The notes under the pieces were generated by a model. That model was not told the DNA's origin, made no database searches, and was given only the letters and a program-made list of their open reading frames with translations. The translations under genes were made by a program, and so were the position numbers. DNA of 64,000 bases from Chitinophagaceae bacterium. GTDB taxonomy: Bacteria > Bacteroidota > Bacteroidia > Chitinophagales > Chitinophagaceae. Location of the stretch: assembly GCA_014379345.1 (NCBI GenBank), contig JACMLY010000137.1, positions 1-64,000 of the forward strand, given 5' to 3'. Shown in pieces: positions 46,249 through 55,183 of this stretch (its first letter is position 1; each line of letters starts with the position of its first letter).

Positions 46249-46655
46249 TGCTTGATATGAGTTTAAATTGTTCTACCATTGTCGTTTTCTCCCTATGAAA
46301 AGTTGGATGACATAGCGAGACCTAGTTTGCGAAAATACAAAAATTGCCTTGTGAATGATGCTTTTACAAAAACAGTGCTGGCTGGGCAATATGTACGAGT
46401 GGTTAAGGAAAAAGAATTCCAAAGATTAAATTGCGCCATCATTGCGTCGTTCATCAACATTTGACTGGGTTAACTGTTATTGAATAATCAGGATTACCGG
46501 TTCACGCTGTGAGGCAAAGATTCCTGATCATTTATGTTTTGAATTTTATCGCCGGATATTTTAATTTAATTTTCGCTTTGAGCAACTGAATTTTAAATCT
46601 TCCAGTCTCTGTAACAACTTAATATACATAACGACAAATCTTAAAAAAAACTTGT
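46249..46655. other. Non-coding gap between rny and a secreted-protein gene
   Basis: This 407-bp divergent gap contains AT-rich DNA that must hold promoters for both neighbours. A 61-codon plus frame at 46279-46464 lacks any signal of being real. I see no repeat family or RNA fold here. Confidence 0.5.
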
Positions 46656-47513
46656 ATGAGAAAAATTCTTTTAGTGGCTTTGATGTTTAGTGCAATAGGA
46701 GCTACTGCCCAGACAGTTACACGCAAAGTTGTATTGGCAAAGGGTCAGCAGTTGGAACAGCAAAGCCATGTAAAGATGAATATGACCCAGGAAATGATGG
46801 GTCAGAGCATGGAAATAAAAGTAGAATCCGATATAACGAATGTTGTGGAAGTAAAGGATGCCGCATCAAACAGTTTCGAAGTTGCCAACACAATCAAAAA
46901 AATATTGATGAATATGAGTGCAATGGGTCAGGACATGAAGTTTGATTCTGATAAAAAGGAAGATATGGATGGCCAGATGGGTCAGGCATTTAAGGGAAAG
47001 ATCGGTGTTCCCAGGGAGTTTACGGTAAATAAAGAAGGGATCATAACTGCTCTTAAAGCCAATGCGGAAAAAAAAGATGATCCGGGAGGTATGATGGGAG
47101 GAATGATGAACGGCGCAATGGGAGAGGGAGAAGAAAAAGAAGGGAGTTCCTTTAACTCACTGGCTAACATTCCTTCCAAAGGTGTCAAGGTAGGAGAAAG
47201 CTGGAGCGATTCTACCAGTGATAGCAATGGAAAAACTTTTACAACCTATACCTTGAAAGAAGTGACAGGTGGAAACGGATTGGTCACCCTTTCGGCAAAT
47301 ACCGCTATTAATCGCGAATTAGAGCAGCAGGGAATGACCGTGCAAATGGATATGAAAGCAACAACGACCGGAGAATACACTTTTGAGGTTGGGACCGGGA
47401 TCATCAAGACACGTAAGGCCACCACCAAGGCAACCGGCACAATGGAAGTAGCGGGTCAATCAGTTCCCGTAAACATTGAAACGATCGTGCAAAGCACTAT
47501 TAGTAAGAAATAG
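46656..47513 (+). CDS. Secreted protein of the DUF6263-like type
   Basis: The 285-residue protein has a signal peptide (LLVALMFSAIGATAQ) followed by beta-rich sequence with 'LAKGQQLEQQSHVKMNMTQEMMGQSMEIKVESD', a Met/Gly-rich loop at about 145-160 (GGMMGGMMNGAMGEGE) and 'VKVGESWSDSTSDSNGK' and 'TGEYTFEVGTGIIKTRKATTKATG'. The pattern resembles DUF6263-type proteins of unknown function. The methionine-rich loop might bind copper or silver, but that is speculation. Its stop codon directly abuts that of zapA on the other strand (47513/47514). Confidence 0.75.
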   Translation: MRKILLVALMFSAIGATAQTVTRKVVLAKGQQLEQQSHVKMNMTQEMMGQSMEIKVESDITNVVEVKDAASNSFEVANTIKKILMNMSAMGQDMKFDSDKKEDMDGQMGQAFKGKIGVPREFTVNKEGIITALKANAEKKDDPGGMMGGMMNGAMGEGEEKEGSSFNSLANIPSKGVKVGESWSDSTSDSNGKTFTTYTLKEVTGGNGLVTLSANTAINRELEQQGMTVQMDMKATTTGEYTFEVGTGIIKTRKATTKATGTMEVAGQSVPVNIETIVQSTISKK

Positions 47514-47801
47514 TTATTGAAGAGGTTTATCGAGCATTGCTTCCAGCTGATTGAGTTTTTCAGCTATTTCAGCGAATTCGGGCGGCTGGTTTTCGGCCGC
47601 TTTTTGTTGGGTAGCATACCAAAGCACAACCATGCCGATATAATCCTGCATATCTTTTCCGGCGAACTGGGTCTTATACTCAATGACCTTGTCGTTAATG
47701 ATCTTAACGGTTCCCCTAACCGTCTCTTCATCTTTGGGATCAATCCTGATACGGTAAGTCCGGTCGCCTATGACCACATTTATGGGAATTAATGATTCCA
47801 T
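47514..47801 (-). CDS. zapA: Cell-division protein ZapA
   Basis: The 95-residue protein has the ZapA pattern: 'INVVIGDRTYRIRIDPKDEETVRGTVKIINDKVIEYK' then a coiled-coil half 'DYIGMVVLWYATQQKA...FAEIAEKLNQLEAML'. ZapA cross-links FtsZ filaments at the division ring. In this phylum it is often found between a small coiled-coil gene and rny, which fits here. Confidence 0.88.
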   Translation of the reverse strand: MESLIPINVVIGDRTYRIRIDPKDEETVRGTVKIINDKVIEYKTQFAGKDMQDYIGMVVLWYATQQKAAENQPPEFAEIAEKLNQLEAMLDKPLQ

Positions 47802-47906
47802 TTACTTGCTAATTTGAAAAGGTTGTTCTAAATTTATTCACATTCTATTAACAGTCCATTAAGTCCAGTCGTATGAAAACCTTCCTAAACCAAACAAGCA
47901 CCTAAC

Positions 47907-48161
47907 ATGATTGCCAAAGTCAAGTCGTCAAACTTTATTGACACGCTGAAAGTAGAATTATTATCCTGCACCAACCATTGCCTCAAAGCCGTTCTAAGAG
48001 ATGAAACAGGCAGCGTGTGCAGCGAACTTGAAACGATGCTCATTACCGATCAACCCGAAATCACCTGGAAAGGACTCAATGATCTACCCTATGGAGTATA
48101 TACATTAGAGCTTTCGCAGGGAGAAGAAGAAATTCAATTACGGATGGTGAAACGGATCTGA
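47907..48161 (+). CDS. Stand-alone T9SS sorting-domain-like mini-protein
   Basis: The 84-residue protein has no signal peptide. Its whole length reads like a T9SS type A C-terminal domain: 'NFIDTLKVELLSC', 'LKAVLRDETGSVCSELETMLI', 'ITWKGLNDLPYGVYTLELSQGEEEIQLRMVKRI'. The usual leading PNP motif is degraded to SSNF. It lies alone on the plus strand between zapA and the coiled-coil gene and ends 1 bp before the latter's stop codon. It may be a remnant of a surface protein or a free domain with its own role. There is no sign of an upstream in-frame remainder. Confidence 0.6.
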   Translation: MIAKVKSSNFIDTLKVELLSCTNHCLKAVLRDETGSVCSELETMLITDQPEITWKGLNDLPYGVYTLELSQGEEEIQLRMVKRI

Positions 48162-48162
48162 T

Positions 48163-48450
48163 CTATTCGCTGAGCATCGTAATACAACGATCTATTTCTT
48201 TCAGGTAGTGGTTCAATCGTTTTTCAACCTCTTTTTTATCGGTCTCACTCAATTGGCCGGTTGCAGTCTTTAATACGGCAACTTTTTCTTCCAAGCCATC
48301 CATTCTGGTTTTATATAATTCCTGTTTTTCTACTGACTGTTGCACTTCTTTTTTGAGTTGTTCATTTTCCTGCTGCAATTGCTGGTATTGTTTCACCAAT
48401 TGCTGAACTTTTTCCTGGATCCGTTTTAATTGCGGTTCAGATGTAGACAT
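48163..48450 (-). CDS. Small coiled-coil protein (ZapB-like position)
   Basis: The 95-residue protein is almost wholly helical, with heptads of Gln, Leu, Lys and Glu ('IQEKVQQLVKQYQQLQQENEQLKKEV'). A short C-terminal part reads 'LNHYLKEIDRCITMLSE'. It lies 37 bp after pheT on the same strand and upstream of zapA. Small coiled-coil genes at this place in related genomes are thought to act in division like ZapB; no direct motif proves it here. Confidence 0.72.
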   Translation of the reverse strand: MSTSEPQLKRIQEKVQQLVKQYQQLQQENEQLKKEVQQSVEKQELYKTRMDGLEEKVAVLKTATGQLSETDKKEVEKRLNHYLKEIDRCITMLSE

Positions 48451-48487
48451 ACAACTCGTTTATTTCCGGTGTTGTTGTTATTGCATA

Positions 48488-50917
48488 TTATTTTCTTATC
48501 TCAGCATGTAAATCTTTTTCCAGTGCGCTCATCAATGCATCCATCATACTATCAATCTCTGTATCGGTCAGCGTTTTTTCTTCATCTAAAAATGTAATGC
48601 TGATCGCTAATGATTTTTTATCAGCCCCTAACTTCTCACTTTCAAATATATCAAACAACTTTATTTCTTTGAGCTTATTTAGCCGCATGTTTCTAATTGT
48701 ATTTTCGACGGTCGCGTATTGAAGGGATTTTGGTACGATCATCGCAACATCGCGATAAACCGGCAATTGCTTTGGCAATTCTTTTGACTTCAGCGCATAG
48801 CCTGCTATTTGCATTTCCAACTCCCTCCAGTCAAAACTGGCAAACAATACAGGTTGTTTAATATCGAACCGGTTCAGCTCATGCTTTTTTACGCTGCCTG
48901 CTGTTGCAACCGGCTTGCCTTTCACCATAACCTGCAATACATGTTCAAGCTTGGTGTCGGAAAGTACCGTCCATGCTGTATCATCAATTCCAATTAATTG
49001 AAGGATCCTTGTCACGATGCTCTTTAGAAAATAAGTGTCTGAAGGCTGTGCCTTGCTTCTCCACGAAGCATTGGATTTATTTCCCGTTATGTATAAACAT
49101 AAATGATCTTTTTCCTGGTAGATTCCCATACCAGTGGAATGATAGGTTTTGCCAAACTCAAAGAACTGCAGATCGGTATTTTTGCGATTTAAATTGTATG
49201 CCACTGCTTCCAATCCCGTTTCCAGCATCGATGGGCGCATGATATTATGAACTGCACTGAGATTGTTTAACAATCTGACTCCTCCGTCAAGGTCCGAATC
49301 ATCAAAATAGGCCGCATTGGTAATTGAGTTTGTAAAAATTTCATGAAAACCCGTTCCGGCCAGATACTCGGAGACTTTCTCTTTATAAGCATGTTTGTAA
49401 CCATCAGTTTCTACAGCAGGGGTGATAGTGATGGAAGATGGGATATCGATATTGTCATACCCATCAATTCGCATTACCTCTTCTAAAACATCGGCAGGCA
49501 ATGAAATATCGGGCTTGCTATATGGGACTGCTATTTTGAGATCGTCGATACCCTCTTTTAAAATATCAAACCCAAGTGCCTGTAATATTTTTTTTACAGT
49601 GTCTGAATGATAATTTTTACCGCTGAGTTTTTTAAGGTAATGATAATTGAGCGTGATTTCATGTTTGGGTGATTGCACAGGGTAAACATCAACGATCTCA
49701 GATGCAATTTCACCGCCCGCCAATTCCCTAATCATTAAAGTTGCGCGTTTCAATACCTGCACGGTCGTACTGATATCAACATTTTTTTCAAAACGCATCG
49801 CGGCATCTGTGCGCAAACCATGGCGAAAAGAAGTTCTCCGTATATCAACCGGATTGAACCACGCGCTTTCTACAAAGATATTTCTGCTTGACGGTTTTAC
49901 GCCGCTGTTAAGTCCGCCAAAAACGCCGGCAATACACATCCCTTCGTCATCGGCATTGCAGATCATCAGATCCTTGTCGCTTAATTTTCTTTCTTTTTCG
50001 TCGAGGGTTTTAAACACCGTTCCTTCGGGAAGATTTTTTACAACAATCTTTTTTCCTTCGATCTTGTCCGCATCAAAAGCATGTAATGGTTGTCCGGTTT
50101 CGTGTAATATAAAATTGGTGATATCAACGATGTTATTGATAGGGCGCTGACCGATTGAACGGAGTTTTTGCTGTAGCCATTTGGGTGAATCTTTTACAAC
50201 AACATTCGTCATTGAAACACCACTATAGCGATGACAGGCATGGGTGTTCTCGATGGCAACTTCAATAGGTAATGAATGATTGTCGGGTTTAAATCCATTT
50301 ATGAAAGGACTTCTTACCCTATGATCTTTTTTATCGTGATGAACAAGGTAGGCGCAAACATCGCGGGCTACGCCCAGATGGCTCATGGCATCCATACGGT
50401 TTGGAGTCAAACCAATTTCATATGTCCAATCTGAATAGGGTTGGAAATAATCAATTGCAGGAGTACCCGGTTTTGTTAGCGGAGGCAGAACCATAATACC
50501 ACTGTGATCCTCACTTATTCCGATTTCGTCTTCGGCGCAGATCATGCCATGACTTTCTACTCCACGTATTGTGGCAACCTTCATAACCATGGGTTCCCGG
50601 TTATGCGGATAGATCGTCGTTCCCACGGTGGCAACCACAACTTTTTGACCCGCGGCTACATTTGCAGCTCCACATACTATCTGGAGTGGTGTTCCAGCTC
50701 CGATATTTACTTTGGTGATCTTTAATTTATCGGCATTGGGATGAGGAGAGCTTTCCAAAACCTCACCTATTATCAAACCTTGCAGTCCTCCTTTATGACT
50801 TTCATATTTTTCGAAACTTTCTACTTCCAGTCCTATTGACGTAAGAATTTTACTTAGTTTTTCCGGTTCCAGATTAACAGGCAGGTAATCGTGTAACCAA
50901 TTATATGAAAGAGTCAT
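48488..50917 (-). CDS. pheT: Phenylalanyl-tRNA synthetase beta subunit
   Basis: The 809-residue protein has the full bacterial PheT order: an N-terminal domain, a tRNA-binding OB domain ('GLIIGEVLESSPHPNADKLKITKVNIG', 'IVCGAANVAAGQKV'), B3/B4 editing ('HRYSGVSMTNVV', 'LRSIGQRPINNIVDITNFI'), B5 ('YHYLKKLSGKNYHSDTVKKILQALGF') and a C-terminal FDX-ACB anticodon-binding domain ('PVYRDVAMIVPKSLQYATVENTIR'). pheS is not in the window. Confidence 0.96.
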   Translation of the reverse strand: MTLSYNWLHDYLPVNLEPEKLSKILTSIGLEVESFEKYESHKGGLQGLIIGEVLESSPHPNADKLKITKVNIGAGTPLQIVCGAANVAAGQKVVVATVGTTIYPHNREPMVMKVATIRGVESHGMICAEDEIGISEDHSGIMVLPPLTKPGTPAIDYFQPYSDWTYEIGLTPNRMDAMSHLGVARDVCAYLVHHDKKDHRVRSPFINGFKPDNHSLPIEVAIENTHACHRYSGVSMTNVVVKDSPKWLQQKLRSIGQRPINNIVDITNFILHETGQPLHAFDADKIEGKKIVVKNLPEGTVFKTLDEKERKLSDKDLMICNADDEGMCIAGVFGGLNSGVKPSSRNIFVESAWFNPVDIRRTSFRHGLRTDAAMRFEKNVDISTTVQVLKRATLMIRELAGGEIASEIVDVYPVQSPKHEITLNYHYLKKLSGKNYHSDTVKKILQALGFDILKEGIDDLKIAVPYSKPDISLPADVLEEVMRIDGYDNIDIPSSITITPAVETDGYKHAYKEKVSEYLAGTGFHEIFTNSITNAAYFDDSDLDGGVRLLNNLSAVHNIMRPSMLETGLEAVAYNLNRKNTDLQFFEFGKTYHSTGMGIYQEKDHLCLYITGNKSNASWRSKAQPSDTYFLKSIVTRILQLIGIDDTAWTVLSDTKLEHVLQVMVKGKPVATAGSVKKHELNRFDIKQPVLFASFDWRELEMQIAGYALKSKELPKQLPVYRDVAMIVPKSLQYATVENTIRNMRLNKLKEIKLFDIFESEKLGADKKSLAISITFLDEEKTLTDTEIDSMMDALMSALEKDLHAEIRK

Positions 50918-50944
50918 CTACGTTATGTTATTTATTGCTGGCCG

Positions 50945-50952
50945 CAAAGATA
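50945..50952 (-). promoter_or_regulatory. Candidate -7 box of pheT
   Basis: On the minus strand TATCTTTG fits TAnnTTTG exactly and lies 27 bp before the pheT ATG. A TTTT about 18 bp upstream may serve as the -33 box. Confidence 0.45.
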
Positions 50953-51081
50953 AAGGATTGGGCTTTTGTAAAATGAACGTAAGAGCTGCGCCTGTTGGCC
51001 GTTGTATCAGCCAGGAAATCGGGAATAATGATTAAAACCGGGCGGCGACGGGGATTTTTTGCGCATAATAGCACTCCAAAT

Positions 51082-51102
51082 CCGGGCTGAACCCGGTTTT
51101 TT
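51082..51102 (+). terminator. Orphan intrinsic-terminator-like hairpin in the pheT-dnaB gap
   Basis: CCGGG (51082-51086), loop CTGAA and CCCGG (51092-51096) are followed by TTTTTT. This is a compact plus-strand terminator with no annotated gene before it on that strand. The surrounding 660-bp gap (50918-51577) holds no credible protein gene; a 62-codon frame at 51059-51247 overlaps the hairpin and is rejected. A short untranslated RNA ending here is possible. Confidence 0.5.
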
Positions 51103-51577
51103 CATCGTTGATTTTGCTAAGAACACCGCCACCATTATATCTTATCAGGTCGCAAAACTCACCAAATTTTTCATGGTTTTTCTTTCCGCACAGCCTGTGT
51201 GTATTTCGTTCCGGAATGGGCGGAAAACTTTCCTAAATTGTGAATAAGTGGCTTTGGATTGTTAATTGTTACTTAGCATAATGTGTGCAAACTTGTGTGA
51301 ATAGTGTGAGGCATAACTTTTTTTGTGGGTTTCTGGATAGTATTAGATATATGACTCTATATTCGCCCTCCTGACTCAAGGGCTTAACATTCCGGTAATA
51401 GTTTCGTAATACTCACGTAACACAAGAAGGAAAAACTAACACCCCAAAGTCATTGGTTGAAAAATTCAATGAGTGGCGTAGCCCGTCGGCGCCACGGCCT
51501 TCGAAAAACCATAACCCCGAACTTAACCGAGGTCTTTAAAGTAAACCAATGGTGTAACCCTATTATGAGCATTACAA

Positions 51578-53143
51578 ATGGACTTAACCAATCTTAACAA
51601 GGATCGCAAATCACGTCGCAAAGGTTCCATTGATCTTAGCACAATGGTATATGGCAAGGTACCGCCCCAGGCAAAGGACCTTGAAGAAGCCGTTTTGGGT
51701 GCTATCATGCTGGAAAAAAGTGCATTCGACACGGTAGTCGAAATTCTTAAACCAGAGTGTTTTTATGTAGAAGCCCATCAGCGTGTTTACCGCAGCATGC
51801 AAAGTCTTCAGCAAAAGAACCAGCCTATTGATATTCTAACGGTTGTTGAAGAATTGAAGAGTCGGGAAGAACTCGACCTGGTAGGTGGTCCTTATTATGT
51901 TACACGCCTCACCAATGCCGTTGTTTCATCAGCCAATATAGAGGCACACTCGCGTATTATTCTCCAGAAATTCATTCAGCGTGAACTCATTCGCATCAGT
52001 GGAGAGATCATTGGTGATGCTTATGAAGACAGTACCGATGTATTCGACCTGCTTGACGATGCGGAAAGCAAGCTGTTTGAGATCACGAACAATCACCTTC
52101 GCAAGAATTTCGATAGCATCGATACTGTGTTGGTGAAAACCATTCAGCGCATCGAAGACCTGCGGCATAAAAATGAAGATATCAGTGGGGTGCCGAGTGG
52201 TTTCGTTTCACTAGACCGGATCACTTACGGCTGGCAACCTACCGATTTGATCATCCTTGCCGCCAGACCTTCAGTTGGTAAAACGGCTTTTGCTCTAAAC
52301 CTGGCCCGTTGTGCCGCCTTGCATATCACAAAGCCAACGCCTATCGCCTTTTTTAGCCTGGAAATGAGCGCAGGACAGCTCGTTCAGCGTATTCTGAGTG
52401 CTGAAAGCGAGATATGGCTGGAGAAAATCGCCCGGGGAAAGCTGGAAGAACACGAAATGAAACAGCTCTATGCCAAGGGCATTCAGAAATTATCACAGGC
52501 TCCTATTTTCATCGATGATACGGCAGCACTTAATATTTTTGAGTTGCGGGCAAAATGCAGGCGTTTGAAAAACAAACACAATGTTGGTCTTATCATTATT
52601 GATTATCTGCAATTGATGAGCGGAACCGGCGAAAACCGAAATGGAAACCGCGAGCAGGAGATCAGCAGAATCTCACGTGATCTTAAAGGACTGGCAAAAG
52701 AATTACAAGTACCGATCATTGCCTTGTCTCAATTGAGCCGTGCAGTTGAGTCGAGAAAGGAAGGAAATAAAATGCCCCAGTTAAGTGATCTCCGTGAATC
52801 AGGTGCCATTGAACAGGATGCAGATATGGTCATGTTCTTATACCGGCCCGAATACTATGATATCACCTCCAATGAAATGGGTGAGAGCAATAAGGGTGAA
52901 ACCCATGTGAGGATCGCCAAACACCGGAATGGTTCATTGGAAACAATAAAACTGCGGGCTTTACTACATATTCAGAAGTTTACCGAGATGGATGGGGATG
53001 ACTATAGCAATATAGGATTGCCGGGGGGAAACTGGAAACCGGTCCCCTCGAGCCAGGGTACTGATGCCAGTGCGAAACTCTATATACAAACAGGCAGCAA
53101 AATGAATGACCTGCCTATGGATGATGAAGAGGCTCCTTTTTAA
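51578..53143 (+). CDS. dnaB: Replicative DNA helicase DnaB
   Basis: The 521-residue protein has the N-terminal helical domain ('KVPPQAKDLEEAVLGAIML', 'FYVEAHQRVYRSMQSL'), a linker, and a RecA-type motor with Walker A ARPSVGKT (229-236), FSLEMS, Walker B IIIDYLQLMSG, and 'ALSQLSRAVESR' with 'SDLRESGAIEQDADMVMFLYRPEYY'. There is no intein in the motor, where they often occur. It unwinds DNA at the replication fork. Its stop codon directly borders repeat element C. Confidence 0.96.
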   Translation: MDLTNLNKDRKSRRKGSIDLSTMVYGKVPPQAKDLEEAVLGAIMLEKSAFDTVVEILKPECFYVEAHQRVYRSMQSLQQKNQPIDILTVVEELKSREELDLVGGPYYVTRLTNAVVSSANIEAHSRIILQKFIQRELIRISGEIIGDAYEDSTDVFDLLDDAESKLFEITNNHLRKNFDSIDTVLVKTIQRIEDLRHKNEDISGVPSGFVSLDRITYGWQPTDLIILAARPSVGKTAFALNLARCAALHITKPTPIAFFSLEMSAGQLVQRILSAESEIWLEKIARGKLEEHEMKQLYAKGIQKLSQAPIFIDDTAALNIFELRAKCRRLKNKHNVGLIIIDYLQLMSGTGENRNGNREQEISRISRDLKGLAKELQVPIIALSQLSRAVESRKEGNKMPQLSDLRESGAIEQDADMVMFLYRPEYYDITSNEMGESNKGETHVRIAKHRNGSLETIKLRALLHIQKFTEMDGDDYSNIGLPGGNWKPVPSSQGTDASAKLYIQTGSKMNDLPMDDEEAPF

Positions 53144-53448
53144 GTTTAATGTTTAACGTTTAAGGTTTAAAGTTTGGAGCCGTTGTTGGTGTTTTTTGCC
53201 AACAACAAGCGGAGGAAAAAGTCAATCCAGAATTGAAGCAAATTGCGAAATCTATAAAACGTATTACGTCACAATTGTTGGTGAAAACGCCAACAACGTA
53301 TTTAAAGTTAAAAGTTTAAGGTTTAAAGTTTGTGGTTTGTTGATGCGTATCTATTAAACAAACTATAAACTTTAAACTTTTTTGTTGATGGCAATGACGA
53401 AATAACTAATTAGATGAACTTTAAACTTTAAACCTCAAACATTAAACT
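53144..53448. repeat. Heptad-bounded AT-rich element with two hairpins (copy C)
   Basis: The element fills the gap between dnaB and rsmE. It opens AAGTTTAATGTTTAACGTTTAAGG directly after the dnaB stop, has a second forward array near 53301-53330, and closes with inverse arrays (TAAACTTTAAACTTT near 53367 and CTTTAAACTTTAAACC near 53419). Inside, GTTGTTGG/CCAACAAC (53182-53206) and TTGTTGG/CCAACAA (53275-53296) form two related stem-loops. It is non-coding. The outer design is the same as at 21369 and 30423. Confidence 0.7.
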
Positions 53449-53453
53449 CTTCG

Positions 53454-54155
53454 ATGCCTTTTTTCTATAAAGAAAATATAAATGCCGAAAATAAGCGGGT
53501 GATCTTTGACGAGGAAACTTCAAAACATATTGTCCAGGTTTTAAGGATGAGGGTGGGAGAGTTCGTTCAGGTAACCGACGGAAAAGGGCATTTGATCACC
53601 GCAGAAATCACCAATGATCATAAAAAAAAATGCGAAGTAAAAATTACTGATGCAGGATTTGAACCGCGACCCGTTACAAAAATATCCATCGCTATTTCGT
53701 TGCTTAAAAATGCCAGCCGGTTCGAATGGTTTCTTGAAAAGGCAACCGAGATGGGAATCGGAGAAATCATTCCCTTGCTCTGCAGTAGAACCGAAAAACA
53801 ACATTTTCGCTACGACAGGATGAAAAATATATGTATTAGCGCCATGCTTCAAAGTAAGCAGGTTTGGCTGCCGCATCTATTTGAACCGATAAACTTTATC
53901 TCATTGTTTGAAAAGGGGCAATACCAGCAAAAGTTTATTGCTCATTGTATCGTAAACCAGAAAAAAAATTTAGCGGACTTGGTTAATGATGATTCATCGT
54001 CCCGTGTCATTCTTATTGGCCCGGAAGGTGATTTTACAATTGATGAAATTGAATTGGCTACAACAAATTCTTTTTTATCTGTTTCATTGGGACCAACAAG
54101 ATTGCGTACGGAAACGGCCGGGATCGTTGCAGCAGTTATGTTAACAAGAAGGTAG
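53454..54155 (+). CDS. rsmE: 16S rRNA (uracil1498-N3)-methyltransferase RsmE
   Basis: The 233-residue protein has the RsmE pattern: an N-terminal PUA-like part ('MPFFYKEN', 'HIVQVLRMRVGEFVQVTDGKG') and a SPOUT methylase domain with 'LLKNASRFEWFLEKATEMGIGEIIPLLCSRTE', 'LIGPEGDFTIDEIE' and 'SLGPTRLRTETAGI' forming the knot. It methylates U1498 of 16S rRNA using SAM. It converges on the TerC gene with a 5-bp gap. Confidence 0.95.
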   Translation: MPFFYKENINAENKRVIFDEETSKHIVQVLRMRVGEFVQVTDGKGHLITAEITNDHKKKCEVKITDAGFEPRPVTKISIAISLLKNASRFEWFLEKATEMGIGEIIPLLCSRTEKQHFRYDRMKNICISAMLQSKQVWLPHLFEPINFISLFEKGQYQQKFIAHCIVNQKKNLADLVNDDSSSRVILIGPEGDFTIDEIELATTNSFLSVSLGPTRLRTETAGIVAAVMLTRR

Positions 54156-54160
54156 GCCGA

Positions 54161-54961
54161 TCATTTCGCAATATCGGAATATTCATTTTGATCGCGTAAC
54201 CTTGGTTCATGTAATTCGACTTTTTTAGCAGGCTTTTCTTTTTTACGGATGTACATGTTCAGTAACTCTACCCCGAAAGAAAATGCCATCGCGAAATAAA
54301 TATAGCCCTTAGGGATCTCCTTGTGGTGTACCGGTTCCAATCCTTCAAAGAATAAGCTGAAACCGACCATTAAGAGAAATGATAGCGCCAGCATTTTAAG
54401 GGTAGGATGTTTGTGAATGAAATTTGAGATGCGCTGTGCAAATAAGAACATAATGATCATGGCAATCACTACTGCTATCATCATGATCTCTACATGCTTT
54501 GCAAGGCCAACGGCTGTAATGATACTATCGAAAGAAAAGATCATATCCACCAGTATTATTTGTGTCATAACTGCGCCAAACGAAGCTGTAGCGGGCTTCT
54601 TGATTGTATCGTCGGTGATTTCGTCTCCTTCAAGCTTGCCATGAATTTCCTTTACTGTTTTGTATAGCAGAAATAGGCCACCTATGAACATGATCACGTT
54701 CCTGAGATTGAATCTATAACCAAAAACGCCAAACAGTTCCTGGTTACCATTCTTCACTAACCATCCCAGGGCCATTAGCAAACCGATACGGACAGCAATT
54801 CCTGCGATCATCCAGATACGACGGGCTTTGAGATGTTTGCTTTTATCGAGCCGGCCCATGATGATAGAAACAAAAATGACATTATCGATCCCCAGAACAA
54901 TTTCAAGGGTTGCCAGGGTTAAGAGACTGATCAACGCATCTATCGTAAAAAGGTGTTCCAT
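54161..54961 (-). CDS. TerC-family integral membrane protein
   Basis: The 266-residue protein has about seven membrane helices with acidic residues inside them: 'ALISLLTLATLEIVLGIDNVIFVSI' at the start, 'LVDMIFSFDSIITAVGLAKHVEIM' in the middle and a third near 'IYFAMAFSFGVELLNMYIRKK'. The paired GIDN and SFDS motifs are the TerC/Alx signature. Members are linked to metal (often manganese) export during protein secretion; the name from tellurite resistance is historical. It is transcribed alone. Confidence 0.9.
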   Translation of the reverse strand: MEHLFTIDALISLLTLATLEIVLGIDNVIFVSIIMGRLDKSKHLKARRIWMIAGIAVRIGLLMALGWLVKNGNQELFGVFGYRFNLRNVIMFIGGLFLLYKTVKEIHGKLEGDEITDDTIKKPATASFGAVMTQIILVDMIFSFDSIITAVGLAKHVEIMMIAVVIAMIIMFLFAQRISNFIHKHPTLKMLALSFLLMVGFSLFFEGLEPVHHKEIPKGYIYFAMAFSFGVELLNMYIRKKEKPAKKVELHEPRLRDQNEYSDIAK

Positions 54962-54978
54962 GATACTATTTAAGGCAG

Positions 54979-54986
54979 CAAAAATA
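54979..54986 (-). promoter_or_regulatory. Candidate -7 box of the TerC gene
   Basis: On the minus strand TATTTTTG fits TAnnTTTG exactly, 17 bp before the ATG at 54961. Confidence 0.4.
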
Positions 54987-55183
54987 AAGGTTTGATTGAA
55001 TAGCTACTTTTTATTTCCATATATCAATATTCATCACAGGATAAATGGGCCTGCTCACAATTTTTTTCTGGTTTACGAGTTATAAAAGCATTATTCATTA
55101 CAACGCCACACTTATAGCCCAACTGTACTTTTTCATTTCTTATTTCGTCTTCCAATTTCCGTATCACTAATCGTATTTATCCT

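Noticed and set aside
46279..46464. A 61-codon plus-strand frame in the rny upstream gap
   Set aside because: No family pattern, no signal peptide, and it lies where the divergent promoters must be.
51059..51247. A 62-codon plus-strand frame before dnaB
   Set aside because: It overlaps a terminator-like hairpin and has no protein-like pattern.
54161..54961. The TerC gene as a tellurite-resistance determinant
   Set aside because: No other ter genes are near; stand-alone TerC proteins are mostly housekeeping metal-export proteins.
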